From the NCBI GenBank assembly GCA_030433415.1, contig JAUIMF010000002.1, positions 62,001-126,000 on the forward strand: a DNA stretch of 64,000 nt. The letters are read 5' to 3'. The notes under the pieces are model-generated. The model did no database searches. It was not told where the DNA came from and was given only the letters and a program-made list of their open reading frames with translations. The stretch comes from Gammaproteobacteria bacterium. GTDB lineage: Bacteria; Pseudomonadota; Gammaproteobacteria; Pseudomonadales; Halieaceae. Both the position numbers and the translations under genes were made by a program. Shown here in pieces: positions 16,981-24,767 of the stretch. The number at the start of each line of letters is the position of its first letter. Positions within the stretch are counted from its first letter, which is position 1.

Positions 16981-17055
16981 TCCTGCATTGGAGTGTCTTT
17001 CATTCGACTTTCCTGCATTCGACCTTCCTGCATTCGACCTTCCTGCATTCAACGT
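16981..17055. repeat. Minisatellite of five 15-bp units
   Basis: Five head-to-tail units of consensus TCCTGCATTCGACCT occupy the spacer between two divergent genes. Units three and four (17011-17025, 17026-17040) are identical; the flanking ones have decayed. The unit length is a multiple of three, so copy-number changes keep any overlapping frame open (NAGRS on the minus strand, CIRPS on the plus strand). It lies in the shared promoter region. Confidence 0.85.
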
Positions 17056-17103
17056 TGCTGCGTCGTATACTCCCCGACCAATTACCTGTCCGGAGCATCA
17101 CCG

Positions 17104-18231
17104 ATGAGCACGACTTCTCGCCAGATCCGATCCGAAGTTTCGCAGGACGCCGTTCTGCGCATCTCCCTGGTTGAAACAGACATACCCACGCCTGCGGCCC
17201 ACGAAGTCGTGGTGCGTGTAGAGGCTGCTCCCATCAATCCCTCGGATCTGGGTCTGCTGTTTGGACTGGCCGATATGACCACCGCGCGATTCAGTGGTAC
17301 GCCGGATTCTCCGGTGGTCGAGGCGGATGTGCCGGCCGCGGGGATGCGCCTGATGGAGGGGCGAGTCGGTCAGTCCCTGGCGGTCGGTAACGAGGGTGCC
17401 GGAACCGTGGTCGCGGCCGGTGAGTCCGACGAGGCCCAGGCGTTATTGGGCAAGACCGTTGGCATGTTCGGCGGTGATATGTACGCGGATTACCGCTGTC
17501 TACCCGCCGCGTTTTGCCTGCCCCTGAAAGACGGAACCACAGCGGAGCAGGGCGCGTCCTGCTTCGTCAATCCCATGACGGCGCTAGGTATGACCGAAAC
17601 GATGGATATGGAGGGCCACACGGCTCTGGTGCATACCGCCGCCGCCTCCAATCTGGGGCAGATGCTCAATCGCATCTGCATTGCCGATGGCATCGATCTC
17701 GTGAACATTGTGCGCAAAGATGAGCAGGAAACCCTGCTTCGGGACCTCGGTGCCAAATATGTTGTCAACTCGAGTGCTGAAGGCTTTGGCGACAATCTCG
17801 TCGCCGCGATCGAAGCCACGGGTGCAACGCTTGCCTTCGATGCGATCGGCGGTGGACGCCTGGCCAGCCAGATACTCTCGGCCATGGAAGCCGTTGCCGT
17901 AAGGGGCATGGACGAGTACAGCCGCTACGGTTCCACGGTGCTCAAGCAGGTCTATATCTACGGTGCCCTGGATATCGGTCCGATCACACTGATGCGGAAT
18001 TTCGGTTTTGCCTGGAATGTCAGCGGCTGGCTGCTGCCCAATTTCCTGGCGAAGGCCGGTGGAGAGCGTATGGGACGTATGCGGCAGCGCGTGGCGGACG
18101 AAATCGATACGACCTTTGCCAGCCACTACAGTTCCCGCGTGGGACTGGCCGAGGCATTGACGCCGGCGGCTATGGCTGTCTATGGCCGGCAGGCCACCGG
18201 TGAAAAGTATCTGATTGAGCCGGCGCGCTGA
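17104..18231 (+). CDS. Zinc-independent MDR/quinone-oxidoreductase-like dehydrogenase
   Basis: A 375-residue medium-chain dehydrogenase/reductase. The GroES-like N-terminal domain shows HEVVVRVEAAPINPSDLG and VGNEGAGTVVAAG. The Rossmann part has ALVHTAAASNLGQM, IVRKDEQETLLRDLGAKYVVNSS and FDAIGGG. The zinc-ligand pattern of classical alcohol dehydrogenases is missing, so an NADPH-dependent enoyl or quinone reductase-type reaction is more likely. The ATG at 17104 has CCGGAG about 10 nt upstream. The frame continues upstream through the minisatellite without a better start. Substrate is unknown; it stands alone. Confidence 0.85.
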   Translation: MSTTSRQIRSEVSQDAVLRISLVETDIPTPAAHEVVVRVEAAPINPSDLGLLFGLADMTTARFSGTPDSPVVEADVPAAGMRLMEGRVGQSLAVGNEGAGTVVAAGESDEAQALLGKTVGMFGGDMYADYRCLPAAFCLPLKDGTTAEQGASCFVNPMTALGMTETMDMEGHTALVHTAAASNLGQMLNRICIADGIDLVNIVRKDEQETLLRDLGAKYVVNSSAEGFGDNLVAAIEATGATLAFDAIGGGRLASQILSAMEAVAVRGMDEYSRYGSTVLKQVYIYGALDIGPITLMRNFGFAWNVSGWLLPNFLAKAGGERMGRMRQRVADEIDTTFASHYSSRVGLAEALTPAAMAVYGRQATGEKYLIEPAR

Positions 18232-18260
18232 GGCGACCGCGCACGGCCTTGGCCGAAGGC

Positions 18261-19496
18261 TTAATTGGCGGCAGCAATGCGGGTTTCTTCAGCGTCGACG
18301 TAGTTCAGCCATTGCTTCGCATACTTGCGCGTATCGTCGAAGTCCGCTGCTTTTCTGAAGCGTTTGCGCGCGCCGCCAAACTGCTTGAGGCGGACTTCGG
18401 CCATACCCTGTAGCAGCCAGGCTTGCCCTTCCTGGCGCAGACCGCCTTTCTCGAGCGCCGAGCGCGATGTGTCCCGGGCCTCTTCCCAGCGATAGGCGTC
18501 CATATGCAGGCGGGCCAGGCGCAGGTAGAGCTCTCCACTCTCAGATAGTTCGGCGGCTCGGGCGAGGGGCGCGATCGCCTTTTCGGTTTCGGCGCTCATG
18601 TACCAGGCCTGGCTGAGCAGTTCGAGATTGCGGACCGTGCTCTCAATCCGCCCGGCGGCCATCTCGCGCTCCAGTAGCGTTGCGGCCTTGTAGGGCATGG
18701 CTTCACCCAGAAACAGATTGGCAATCATCTGCAGATGCGTCGGCTGGCGCAGGAGTTCCTTGTCCAACAGGGATTCGATCAGCGCCAACTGGCGTTGGGT
18801 GTCGCCGAGCTGGCCATGGAGCGCCGCGAGGTTCATCAGGTACTGCTCGCGGGTGTAGTGCACGGCCAGTTGTTCCACGACGGCCAGCATCTTGGGGTAG
18901 TCATCGAGTTCGTAGTAAATCGATGAGAGCATCGACAGCCAGTTTTCCCGCGGCACTTCGCCTTCGGTTTCTTTTTCTTTTATCGCGCTGAGCAGGGGCT
19001 CCAGCGCATCCGCATAGCGCTCCTGGCCCACGAGCGCGGCGGCGAGCAGGACCTGATTGCTGGAGGTATTCTGGTCCGGGAGCAGTAGCAGAGCCCGCAG
19101 GTGTTTCTCGGCTTCGACGTAGTCTTCCTTGATCAGGTTGAGTTGGCCCAGCGATAGCCGCAGAGTCACGATCATGGAGTCCGGTAGCTCCTCAAGGGCC
19201 AGCGCGTCGCGGTAGGTGGCCAGGGCCCGCTCCAGGTCATTCTGCTCGTACCAGGTGTAGCCCGTGACATTGAGCATGTGGGCCCGTTCGTAGGACGAGA
19301 GTTTGCGCGTCATCGCCTCGGCCATCACCGCGCGGGCACTGTCGTAGTCTTCGGCATCGATGAATAACTGCGCCTCTTCGAGCACCTTGAATGCCCGCTC
19401 ACTCATGCCCAGCACCTGCTCCTTGGCGGCGCTGGTGTGGAATGCAGCGATGGTGAGCAGCAAGGCGGCGAGCAGGACTTTCAGTGCGCGTTCCAT
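18261..19496 (-). CDS. TPR-repeat periplasmic protein of the TonB2 cluster
   Basis: A 411-residue protein with signal peptide (MERALKVLLAALLLTIAAFHTSAA) and an array of tetratricopeptide-like helix pairs, for example MLNVTGYTWYEQNDLERALATYRDALAL near residue 65. It is the last gene of a six-gene minus-strand operon, and its start overlaps the tonB stop by one base. In Vibrio and related bacteria a TPR protein closes the TtpC-TonB2 locus. It may scaffold the energising complex in the periplasm; direct function is not shown. Confidence 0.8.
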   Translation of the reverse strand: MERALKVLLAALLLTIAAFHTSAAKEQVLGMSERAFKVLEEAQLFIDAEDYDSARAVMAEAMTRKLSSYERAHMLNVTGYTWYEQNDLERALATYRDALALEELPDSMIVTLRLSLGQLNLIKEDYVEAEKHLRALLLLPDQNTSSNQVLLAAALVGQERYADALEPLLSAIKEKETEGEVPRENWLSMLSSIYYELDDYPKMLAVVEQLAVHYTREQYLMNLAALHGQLGDTQRQLALIESLLDKELLRQPTHLQMIANLFLGEAMPYKAATLLEREMAAGRIESTVRNLELLSQAWYMSAETEKAIAPLARAAELSESGELYLRLARLHMDAYRWEEARDTSRSALEKGGLRQEGQAWLLQGMAEVRLKQFGGARKRFRKAADFDDTRKYAKQWLNYVDAEETRIAAAN

Positions 19497-20107
19497 CAGT
19501 TGTCCTGCTCGTAATAGAAGCGGTTGTAGATACCGGTCACCTCAACAGCCTGGCCGTCGATCACCCGCGGCTTGTACTTGAAGCGGTAGGCCGCATCGAT
19601 GGAGGGACGGGCAAACAGGTAGTTCTCACACTGGCCCTCGACCACGGATACATCCTTGACCGTACCGGCAGTGGTAACCGTGTAAGTCACCATGCAGGTG
19701 CCGGTAATACCGCGCTCGGCGGCGCGCCGTGGATAAATGGGCGCTACTTTCACGATGGGCAGATATTCGCCATCGCCCGAGCCCAGGCCTATGCCGCGGC
19801 CAATGCTCAGGTTGGCATCGACGGTCATGGGTGCGCTGACGGCAAGGGTGTTGGCCGAGCTATTGCTCTGGTCGGCGTTAGGCGGTGCGTCGGGTACTTC
19901 GTTGATCTCGGGGCGTTCAGGCTTGCGGTCCTTGCGCTCGGCAACTTCATTGCGCTTGAGGCGCACAAAATCCAGCATCTGCACGCGATCCGTCGCCGAC
20001 AGGCGCATCTCTGAGGAATGGGTCAGAAAATACATGAACCAGGCCAGGGCCAGGGCCATGATGCTGGCCGTGGCAAAGCCCAGTAGCGGTCGAAGCCAGG
20101 TGGTCAC
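19496..20107 (-). CDS. tonB: TonB2-type energy transducer
   Basis: A 203-residue TonB. A single membrane anchor (LLGFATASIMALALAWFMYFLT) is followed by a short charged linker with KRNEVAERKDRKPERPEINEVPDAPP. The C-terminal TonB domain reads VAPIYPRRAAERGITGTCMVTYTVTTAGTVKDV to RFKYKPRVIDGQ. The linker lacks the long Pro-Lys/Pro-Glu rod of E. coli TonB, matching the shorter TonB2 type. It should pass proton-motive energy from ExbB/ExbD to outer-membrane receptors. It is cotranscribed with exbD five bases upstream. Confidence 0.9.
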   Translation of the reverse strand: MTTWLRPLLGFATASIMALALAWFMYFLTHSSEMRLSATDRVQMLDFVRLKRNEVAERKDRKPERPEINEVPDAPPNADQSNSSANTLAVSAPMTVDANLSIGRGIGLGSGDGEYLPIVKVAPIYPRRAAERGITGTCMVTYTVTTAGTVKDVSVVEGQCENYLFARPSIDAAYRFKYKPRVIDGQAVEVTGIYNRFYYEQDN

Positions 20108-20112
20108 GGCGA

Positions 20113-20517
20113 TCAGTTCGCCGCCAGGGCGATGTCGTAGACGCCGGCGCGCCGGGAGGCGTCCATCACCCGCACCAGCGTGTCATTGCGCGACTCCCGA
20201 TCCGCCTGGATCACCACGGTGCCTTTGGGGTTCTCGGCGTGCAGACGCTCGATGATGGAGCGCACGGACCGCACATCCACCTGGCGCCGATTGATCCAGA
20301 CCGCATCGTTCGCGTCTATGGCGATCAGAATGCTGGCTTTTTCCTGTACCACCGCGGTTGCCGCTTCGGGTTTGTCCACGTCGATACCGGCTTCCTTGAT
20401 GAAGGTCGCGGTAACAATGAAGAAGATAAGCATGATGAACACCACGTCGAGCATCGGCGTGATATCCACGCTGCTCTCTTCGTTGTCGGTGTTCAGGTCC
20501 GTCAGAAAATTACGCAC
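20113..20517 (-). CDS. exbD: ExbD/TolR family proton-channel subunit
   Basis: A 134-residue protein with one N-terminal membrane helix, VDITPMLDVVFIMLIFFIVTATF. It contains the family's essential aspartate at about residue 24, in a T-P-M-L-D context. The periplasmic domain includes IDANDAVWINRRQVDV and VVIQADRESRNDTLVRVMDASRRAGV. It forms the proton pathway with ExbB to energise TonB. Its start overlaps the stop of the upstream exbB by 8 bp, indicating translational coupling. Confidence 0.92.
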   Translation of the reverse strand: MRNFLTDLNTDNEESSVDITPMLDVVFIMLIFFIVTATFIKEAGIDVDKPEAATAVVQEKASILIAIDANDAVWINRRQVDVRSVRSIIERLHAENPKGTVVIQADRESRNDTLVRVMDASRRAGVYDIALAAN

Positions 20518-21055
20518 GGCGCGGTCCCTCCGTCTGGGGGAAGTGGGCGGGCAGGCTTTCGCGGATTGCCATGGCGCGGCGCTCGCTCAGCGTGGCTGCC
20601 AGAAGGCCGACGATGGCCACAACCATGCCGGCCAGGGTGGATACGGTGGCCTTGGATACGCCAGCAGCCATGGAGCGGGGGTTGTTGGACCCCGTGGCGG
20701 CGAGGGCGTCAAACACTTCGAGCATGCCCACGACGGTCCCGAGCAGACCCAACAGGGGACAGATCTTGATCAACGTGCCGATCAGCGAAAAGTGTTTGGT
20801 CAGATGGCTCGCGAGACGTCCCGCCAGTTCTGTACGGAACTGCTCGGCATACCAGGACCGATGATCCCCACGAGCCTCCCAGCTTGCCTTGGCCTCTGTG
20901 AGTTCCCGGGGATACTCCCGCAGCAGGTAATTCAGGCGTTCGAACAACAGCCACCACATGATGAAGGCGATGATCAGGATCAGGCCGAGGATGGGGCCAC
21001 CCAGTTCCAACAGGTCCCCCAGCCACGGAAACAGCCTGTCGATGAGCGCACTCAT
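20510..21055 (-). CDS. exbB: ExbB2-like MotA/TolQ/ExbB proton channel protein
   Basis: A 181-residue membrane protein with three hydrophobic helices. The conserved MotA/TolQ/ExbB core is LIGTLIKICPLLGLLGTVVGMLEVFDALAATGSNNPRSMAAGVSKATVSTLAGMVVAI, with the usual G-L-L-G-T-V-x-G-M signature. It is shorter than TolQ/ExbB of E. coli, as expected for ExbB2. It forms a complex with ExbD (20113-20517) and the larger TtpC-like protein upstream, which starts only two bases away. Confidence 0.92.
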   Translation of the reverse strand: MSALIDRLFPWLGDLLELGGPILGLILIIAFIMWWLLFERLNYLLREYPRELTEAKASWEARGDHRSWYAEQFRTELAGRLASHLTKHFSLIGTLIKICPLLGLLGTVVGMLEVFDALAATGSNNPRSMAAGVSKATVSTLAGMVVAIVGLLAATLSERRAMAIRESLPAHFPQTEGPRRA

Positions 21056-21057
21056 AA

Positions 21058-22506
21058 TCAGCTGCTGGCCTGCGCCGCGTCACGTTCACGCTGCAATTCG
21101 GCGCGCTCGGCAACCAGGGCCACGGCGCGTTGCTGCAGAATCTCGGTAATGCCCCGGGCGCGGCCCTGTACAAGGTTGTGCAGCAGCAGCATGGGGATGG
21201 CGACGCACAGGCCCAGCACCGTGGTGATCAGGGCCTGGGAAATACCGCCGGCCATCAGGCGTGGGTCACCGGCACCGAATAACGTGATGGCCTGGAACGT
21301 GACGATCATGCCCGTCACCGTCCCCAGCAGCCCCATCAACGGGGCTACCGCGGCAATGATTTTCAGCAGCGGCAGGTGTTTGTTGATGCGCGGTACTTCC
21401 GCCAGCACCGCTTCGCCCAGGCGCAGCTCCAGGGTTTCTACATCGAGCTTCTCGTCTTCGCGGGCTGCCCAGACGATGCGTCCGACCGCGTTGTCATCGC
21501 GGATGTTGCCCAGATTCTTGAGCTGCCGGCGGATCACATGATCCTCACGGCCAAGAACGAACAGCCGCCACAGTGCCAGCAGCACGCCGGCCACGCCAAG
21601 GGCGATGATCGTGTAGCCGATGGCACCACCCTGGGCGACGCGCTCGCGCAGGTTCGGCGCCTGGGTCAGGATTTCGAGCAGCTGGCCCCGCACGGGGTCG
21701 ATGGCGAAGGGCACCGTGCCCGATCCACCATCGGCCACAGCGGCGGGGCCGGCCATGTAGCGACCCGCCGGTTGGCGTGAGAACTCCACCAGCCGCTGCG
21801 TTTCGGGAATGAACTGCAGGTATTTGCCATCGGCGACGGCATTGAACAGTCCCACACGGGTAACGGGGCGTTGTTCTTCTACACCAGCGCGGCTCACGAC
21901 GGTGTGGTTTGCGCGCACCACGCGCCCGGACTCGGTCATCTCGCGCTGCAGTTCAAACCACAGGCGTTCGATTTCGTTGATGGCGGGAAGGCGGTTGGCC
22001 TGGCCCATGCGTCCGGCAAAGTCGATGAGAAAATCGCTGCGCCCGGGATGTTCCAGCTCTGTAAGGGATACGTGGAACTGGGCCTGGGCATCGCTCGCGA
22101 CCTGCTGCAGTACGCCAAACAGCTCTTTCAGCGAGCCCATGCGTTCCTGCAGGCGCTCTTCGAGTTCACCGATCATCTGATCGTTTTCTTCGTAGGTGGT
22201 CTCGCGGCGGGCGCTGGTGGCCTCAAGCTCCGCGCGGCGGTTGCGGATTTCTGCCAGCAGCTCGTCCTGGCGCTCCCGCTCCTGTTCGAAGCGGCGAATG
22301 CGCTGGGCGTCATCGCGCTGGTCCAGGCTTCGACCCTCGCGTACGGCGTCGAGCAGGGATTGCAGGGTCAGGCCGGGGTCAGTCTCTGAAGCCGTGTCTG
22401 CCGCTTCGTCCTGCGCGAAGGTGGTGGGTGCCAGCGCCAGTAATCCAATGGCGGCCAGGGCGGTAGCGCGGCGGCGAAGTCCGTTCAGGAGTATCACAGC
22501 GTTCAT
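21058..22506 (-). CDS. TtpC-like MotA/TolQ/ExbB protein with periplasmic coiled coil
   Basis: A 482-residue protein. A signal peptide (RATALAAIGLLALAPTTFAQ) is followed by a charged coiled coil (about 45-160, RIRRFEQERERQDELLAEIRNRRAELEATSARR) and a periplasmic domain. Membrane helices near 300-320 and 385-460 carry the MotA/TolQ/ExbB signature PLLKIIAAVAPLMGLLGTVTGMIVTFQAITLFGAGDPRLMAGGISQALITTVLGL. This layout and length match TtpC, the extra component required by Vibrio TonB2 systems. Its start overlaps the DUF3450 stop by 4 bp. Confidence 0.88.
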   Translation of the reverse strand: MNAVILLNGLRRRATALAAIGLLALAPTTFAQDEAADTASETDPGLTLQSLLDAVREGRSLDQRDDAQRIRRFEQERERQDELLAEIRNRRAELEATSARRETTYEENDQMIGELEERLQERMGSLKELFGVLQQVASDAQAQFHVSLTELEHPGRSDFLIDFAGRMGQANRLPAINEIERLWFELQREMTESGRVVRANHTVVSRAGVEEQRPVTRVGLFNAVADGKYLQFIPETQRLVEFSRQPAGRYMAGPAAVADGGSGTVPFAIDPVRGQLLEILTQAPNLRERVAQGGAIGYTIIALGVAGVLLALWRLFVLGREDHVIRRQLKNLGNIRDDNAVGRIVWAAREDEKLDVETLELRLGEAVLAEVPRINKHLPLLKIIAAVAPLMGLLGTVTGMIVTFQAITLFGAGDPRLMAGGISQALITTVLGLCVAIPMLLLHNLVQGRARGITEILQQRAVALVAERAELQRERDAAQASS

Positions 22507-23294
22507 TGTGCGGCCTCCACGTTCGACAGATTGAGCGGGATCGTCAGCAGCTCCGGTGCAATCTCCTGTCGCGCCACCTTGAGACCCTGGTCCATCAGGC
22601 GCCGGTAGGGCGAATTGGGCAGCGACTCCCAGCGCCCCGCTGCCACATCCCAGTAGCCCAGGCGTTCATCACCAACTGTTCGGTACATCAGCGCAACGCG
22701 ACCGATACGGAGAAAATCCGCATCGAAACTGGCGGCGTCGACGTCGAGCTTGGCGCGGTAGGCCTCGATCGTACGACCGTAATCGCTTTCAATCTGGTAG
22801 GCCTCGAATACGCGGCGGGATTTTTCTGCCACCGTGACGTCCGATCGGGACAGCAGTTCGCGCAGGTCATCGATGCGTTTGCCGCGCTCATCGGGAAGGA
22901 AGGGCACGTCCAGGGCAACGAATTTTTCAAGGCCGTCGATCATGCGCGACATCAGCGGCAGAATCTGTCGCTCGATGACCGCGACATCGGTGATGGAGGT
23001 TTGCAGTGTAGCGATCTCGCTCTTCTGGGAGCTGATCTGCTGGTCCAGCATGCGAATGTAGGTTTCCAGGCCCTCCACGATTTTCAGCTCCGCGCGGTAG
23101 TCATCCACCAGGCGTCGCGTTGCTTCGTGCACATCGTCCACCGTGACCTGATTCTCTCGGCGCTCGGCGCTGCGTTCCTGGCCTTCGGTCTCGATGGCGC
23201 GCAGGGTGCTGGTGTCCTGGGCGATGGCCGCAGAGGGCAGGGATATCAGTCCGGCGACGAGCAGGGCGCCCCCGATCCAGGGATGGATGGACAT
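22503..23294 (-). CDS. DUF3450 family exported coiled-coil protein
   Basis: A 263-residue protein with signal peptide (WIGGALLVAGLISLPSAAIAQ). The mature N-terminal half is a long charged coiled coil (about 25-110). The family segments LPLMSRMIDGLEKFVALDVPFLPDERGKRIDDLRELL and RIGRVALMYRTVGDERLGYWD follow. DUF3450 proteins open TtpC-TonB2 operons, and their role is undefined. It is the first gene of the operon. The start at 23294 follows CGGGAGAA; an upstream in-frame ATG lacks a ribosome site. A well-formed FNR/Anr-type promoter lies upstream at 23356-23397. Confidence 0.88.
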   Translation of the reverse strand: MSIHPWIGGALLVAGLISLPSAAIAQDTSTLRAIETEGQERSAERRENQVTVDDVHEATRRLVDDYRAELKIVEGLETYIRMLDQQISSQKSEIATLQTSITDVAVIERQILPLMSRMIDGLEKFVALDVPFLPDERGKRIDDLRELLSRSDVTVAEKSRRVFEAYQIESDYGRTIEAYRAKLDVDAASFDADFLRIGRVALMYRTVGDERLGYWDVAAGRWESLPNSPYRRLMDQGLKVARQEIAPELLTIPLNLSNVEAAQ

Positions 23295-23355
23295 GCGTTT
23301 TCTCCCGTGTGTGGCGAGGTGTCCGGATCGTGCGGGCACTCTTCGGTCACTGTTG

Positions 23356-23397
23356 ATTATTGATCGTCGGCGCGGGAGTCCTGTTGATTTGAATCAA
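23356..23397 (-). promoter_or_regulatory. FNR/Anr-type class II promoter of the TonB2 operon
   Basis: TTGAT-TTGA-ATCAA at 23384-23397 is a perfect match to the FNR/Anr consensus TTGAT-N4-ATCAA. On the minus strand it is followed after exactly 22 nt by AATAAT (23361 to 23356), a five-of-six match to the -10 consensus. That puts the site centre at -41.5 for a start at about 23349, the class II activator position, with a leader of about 55 nt before the DUF3450 gene. No such element lies at the right distance on the plus strand. Confidence 0.7.
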
Positions 23398-23419
23398 GGC
23401 GCGACAGATCGTCGTAATG

Positions 23420-23463
23420 GCGTCATCTCTCTGTCATGTCTTCGCAACGGAACTGTCATCTGG
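23420..23463 (+). promoter_or_regulatory. Tandem PHO-box repeats upstream of the Na/Pi symporter
   Basis: Four consecutive 11-bp units read GCGTCATCTCT, CTGTCATGTCT, TCGCAACGGAA and CTGTCATCTGG. The second and fourth start with the exact PhoB half-site CTGTCAT (23431-23437 and 23453-23459), 22 bp apart; the first is a 5/7 match and the third is weak. This 11-bp phasing is that of PhoB direct repeats. The array ends 43 bp before the symporter ATG. Confidence 0.65.
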
Positions 23464-23505
23464 TGTCAGCAAACTCACGGCTCTAACAGGTCGGGAGCTC
23501 CAGCC

Positions 23506-24759
23506 ATGATCGACAGTCCCAGATCGCCCGTGGATAGCGTAGCCCCGACTTCCTCTCTGGCGTGGCTACAGGTGCTGGCCTTTGTTTACCTGCTTCTTGT
23601 GGGCGTCGCCACGATTGGTGCCGGCTTCAAGTGGATATCCGGTGGTGCCGAGGGAGCGGCGGCGATCTTTGCCTTCGCCAGTAACCCCATAGTGGGCGTG
23701 GTGCTGGGCACGCTTGCGACCGCACTTGTGCAGTCTTCGAGCACTGTCACATCGGTGATCGTTGGCCTCGTCGCGGGCGGTGTACCGGTCAGTATTGCCG
23801 TGCCCATGATCATGGGTGCGAACATGGGCACCACCATCACCAACACCATCGTCAGTCTCGGTAACCTGCGTGAGCGCGGCGCTTTCAGAAAATCCTTCGA
23901 AGCGGCGACGGTGCACGATTTTTTCAATCTCTACAGCATCGTGCTTTTTCTGCCGCTGGAGATCGTCTTTCATCCGCTGGAGAAAAGTGGCGCCTATCTG
24001 GCGGGATTCATGAGCGGCGGGGCCGAGGCATCCATGGGCGGATTCAACGTCGTCTCGGCGCTGACCAAACCCGTCAGCACCACGCTGGTGAGCTTGTTCA
24101 AAGCAATGCCCGATACGCTTGGCGCACTGCTCACCATCGCCGCAGGCATCGCCATGATCATTGTGTCGGTGCTGTCGCTGGGCAAACTACTGCGGGCCGT
24201 AATGACCGGTCGCGCCAAAGGGCTTGTTGATGCCGCGATTGGCCGAGGCCCCTTGGCTGGCATTGCATCAGGCACCGCGGTGACGGTACTGGTGCAGTCC
24301 TCGTCGACCACCACGAGCCTCGTGGTGCCGCTGGCGGGCGCCGGCGTACTTGCCACCCGGCAGATTTATCCCTTTACCCTTGGCGCTAACATTGGTACTT
24401 GCGTGACCGCGCTTCTGGCGGCCACGTCGATCTCGGGGGGCAGTGAGTACGTAGCGTTGCAGATCGCCCTCGTTCACCTGCTGTACAACGTGTTCGGCGT
24501 CGTCCTGTTTATGGCGATTCCGTTCCTTCGGGAGCTGCCGGTGCGTTCAAGCGAATGGCTGGGGGCTCTGGTTGACGTCCATCGCGGGTGGGCTTTCGGT
24601 TATATCGGCGCCGTGTTCTTCGTGCTGCCCGGTGTAGTATTCGGGGGCGAGGCCCTGTTTTCGTCCAGAGACAAGGCTGATCTACTGCAGGCCTGTGAAG
24701 AGGATTCCATGAACTGCGCTATGGATGAAGCCCGGCGCGTGGACCTGCGCCTCGAATAG
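23506..24759 (+). CDS. Na+/phosphate symporter (NptA/PF02690 family)
   Basis: A 417-residue inner-membrane transporter. Two inverted-repeat halves each carry the substrate-site signature QSSS: TLATALVQSSSTVTSVIVG near residue 75 and GTAVTVLVQSSSTTTSLVVPLAGAG near residue 265. About eight to ten membrane segments are visible. The family imports inorganic phosphate with Na+. The ATG at 23506 follows CGGGAG. No C-terminal PhoU-like domain is present. The PHO-box array upstream suggests induction by phosphate starvation. It is divergent from the TonB2 operon across 211 bp. Confidence 0.9.
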   Translation: MIDSPRSPVDSVAPTSSLAWLQVLAFVYLLLVGVATIGAGFKWISGGAEGAAAIFAFASNPIVGVVLGTLATALVQSSSTVTSVIVGLVAGGVPVSIAVPMIMGANMGTTITNTIVSLGNLRERGAFRKSFEAATVHDFFNLYSIVLFLPLEIVFHPLEKSGAYLAGFMSGGAEASMGGFNVVSALTKPVSTTLVSLFKAMPDTLGALLTIAAGIAMIIVSVLSLGKLLRAVMTGRAKGLVDAAIGRGPLAGIASGTAVTVLVQSSSTTTSLVVPLAGAGVLATRQIYPFTLGANIGTCVTALLAATSISGGSEYVALQIALVHLLYNVFGVVLFMAIPFLRELPVRSSEWLGALVDVHRGWAFGYIGAVFFVLPGVVFGGEALFSSRDKADLLQACEEDSMNCAMDEARRVDLRLE

Positions 24760-24767
24760 CGTCGTAG

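Noticed and set aside
16981-17055. Possible CRISPR array
   Set aside because: The units are only 15 bp and directly abut with no spacers; no cas genes are present.
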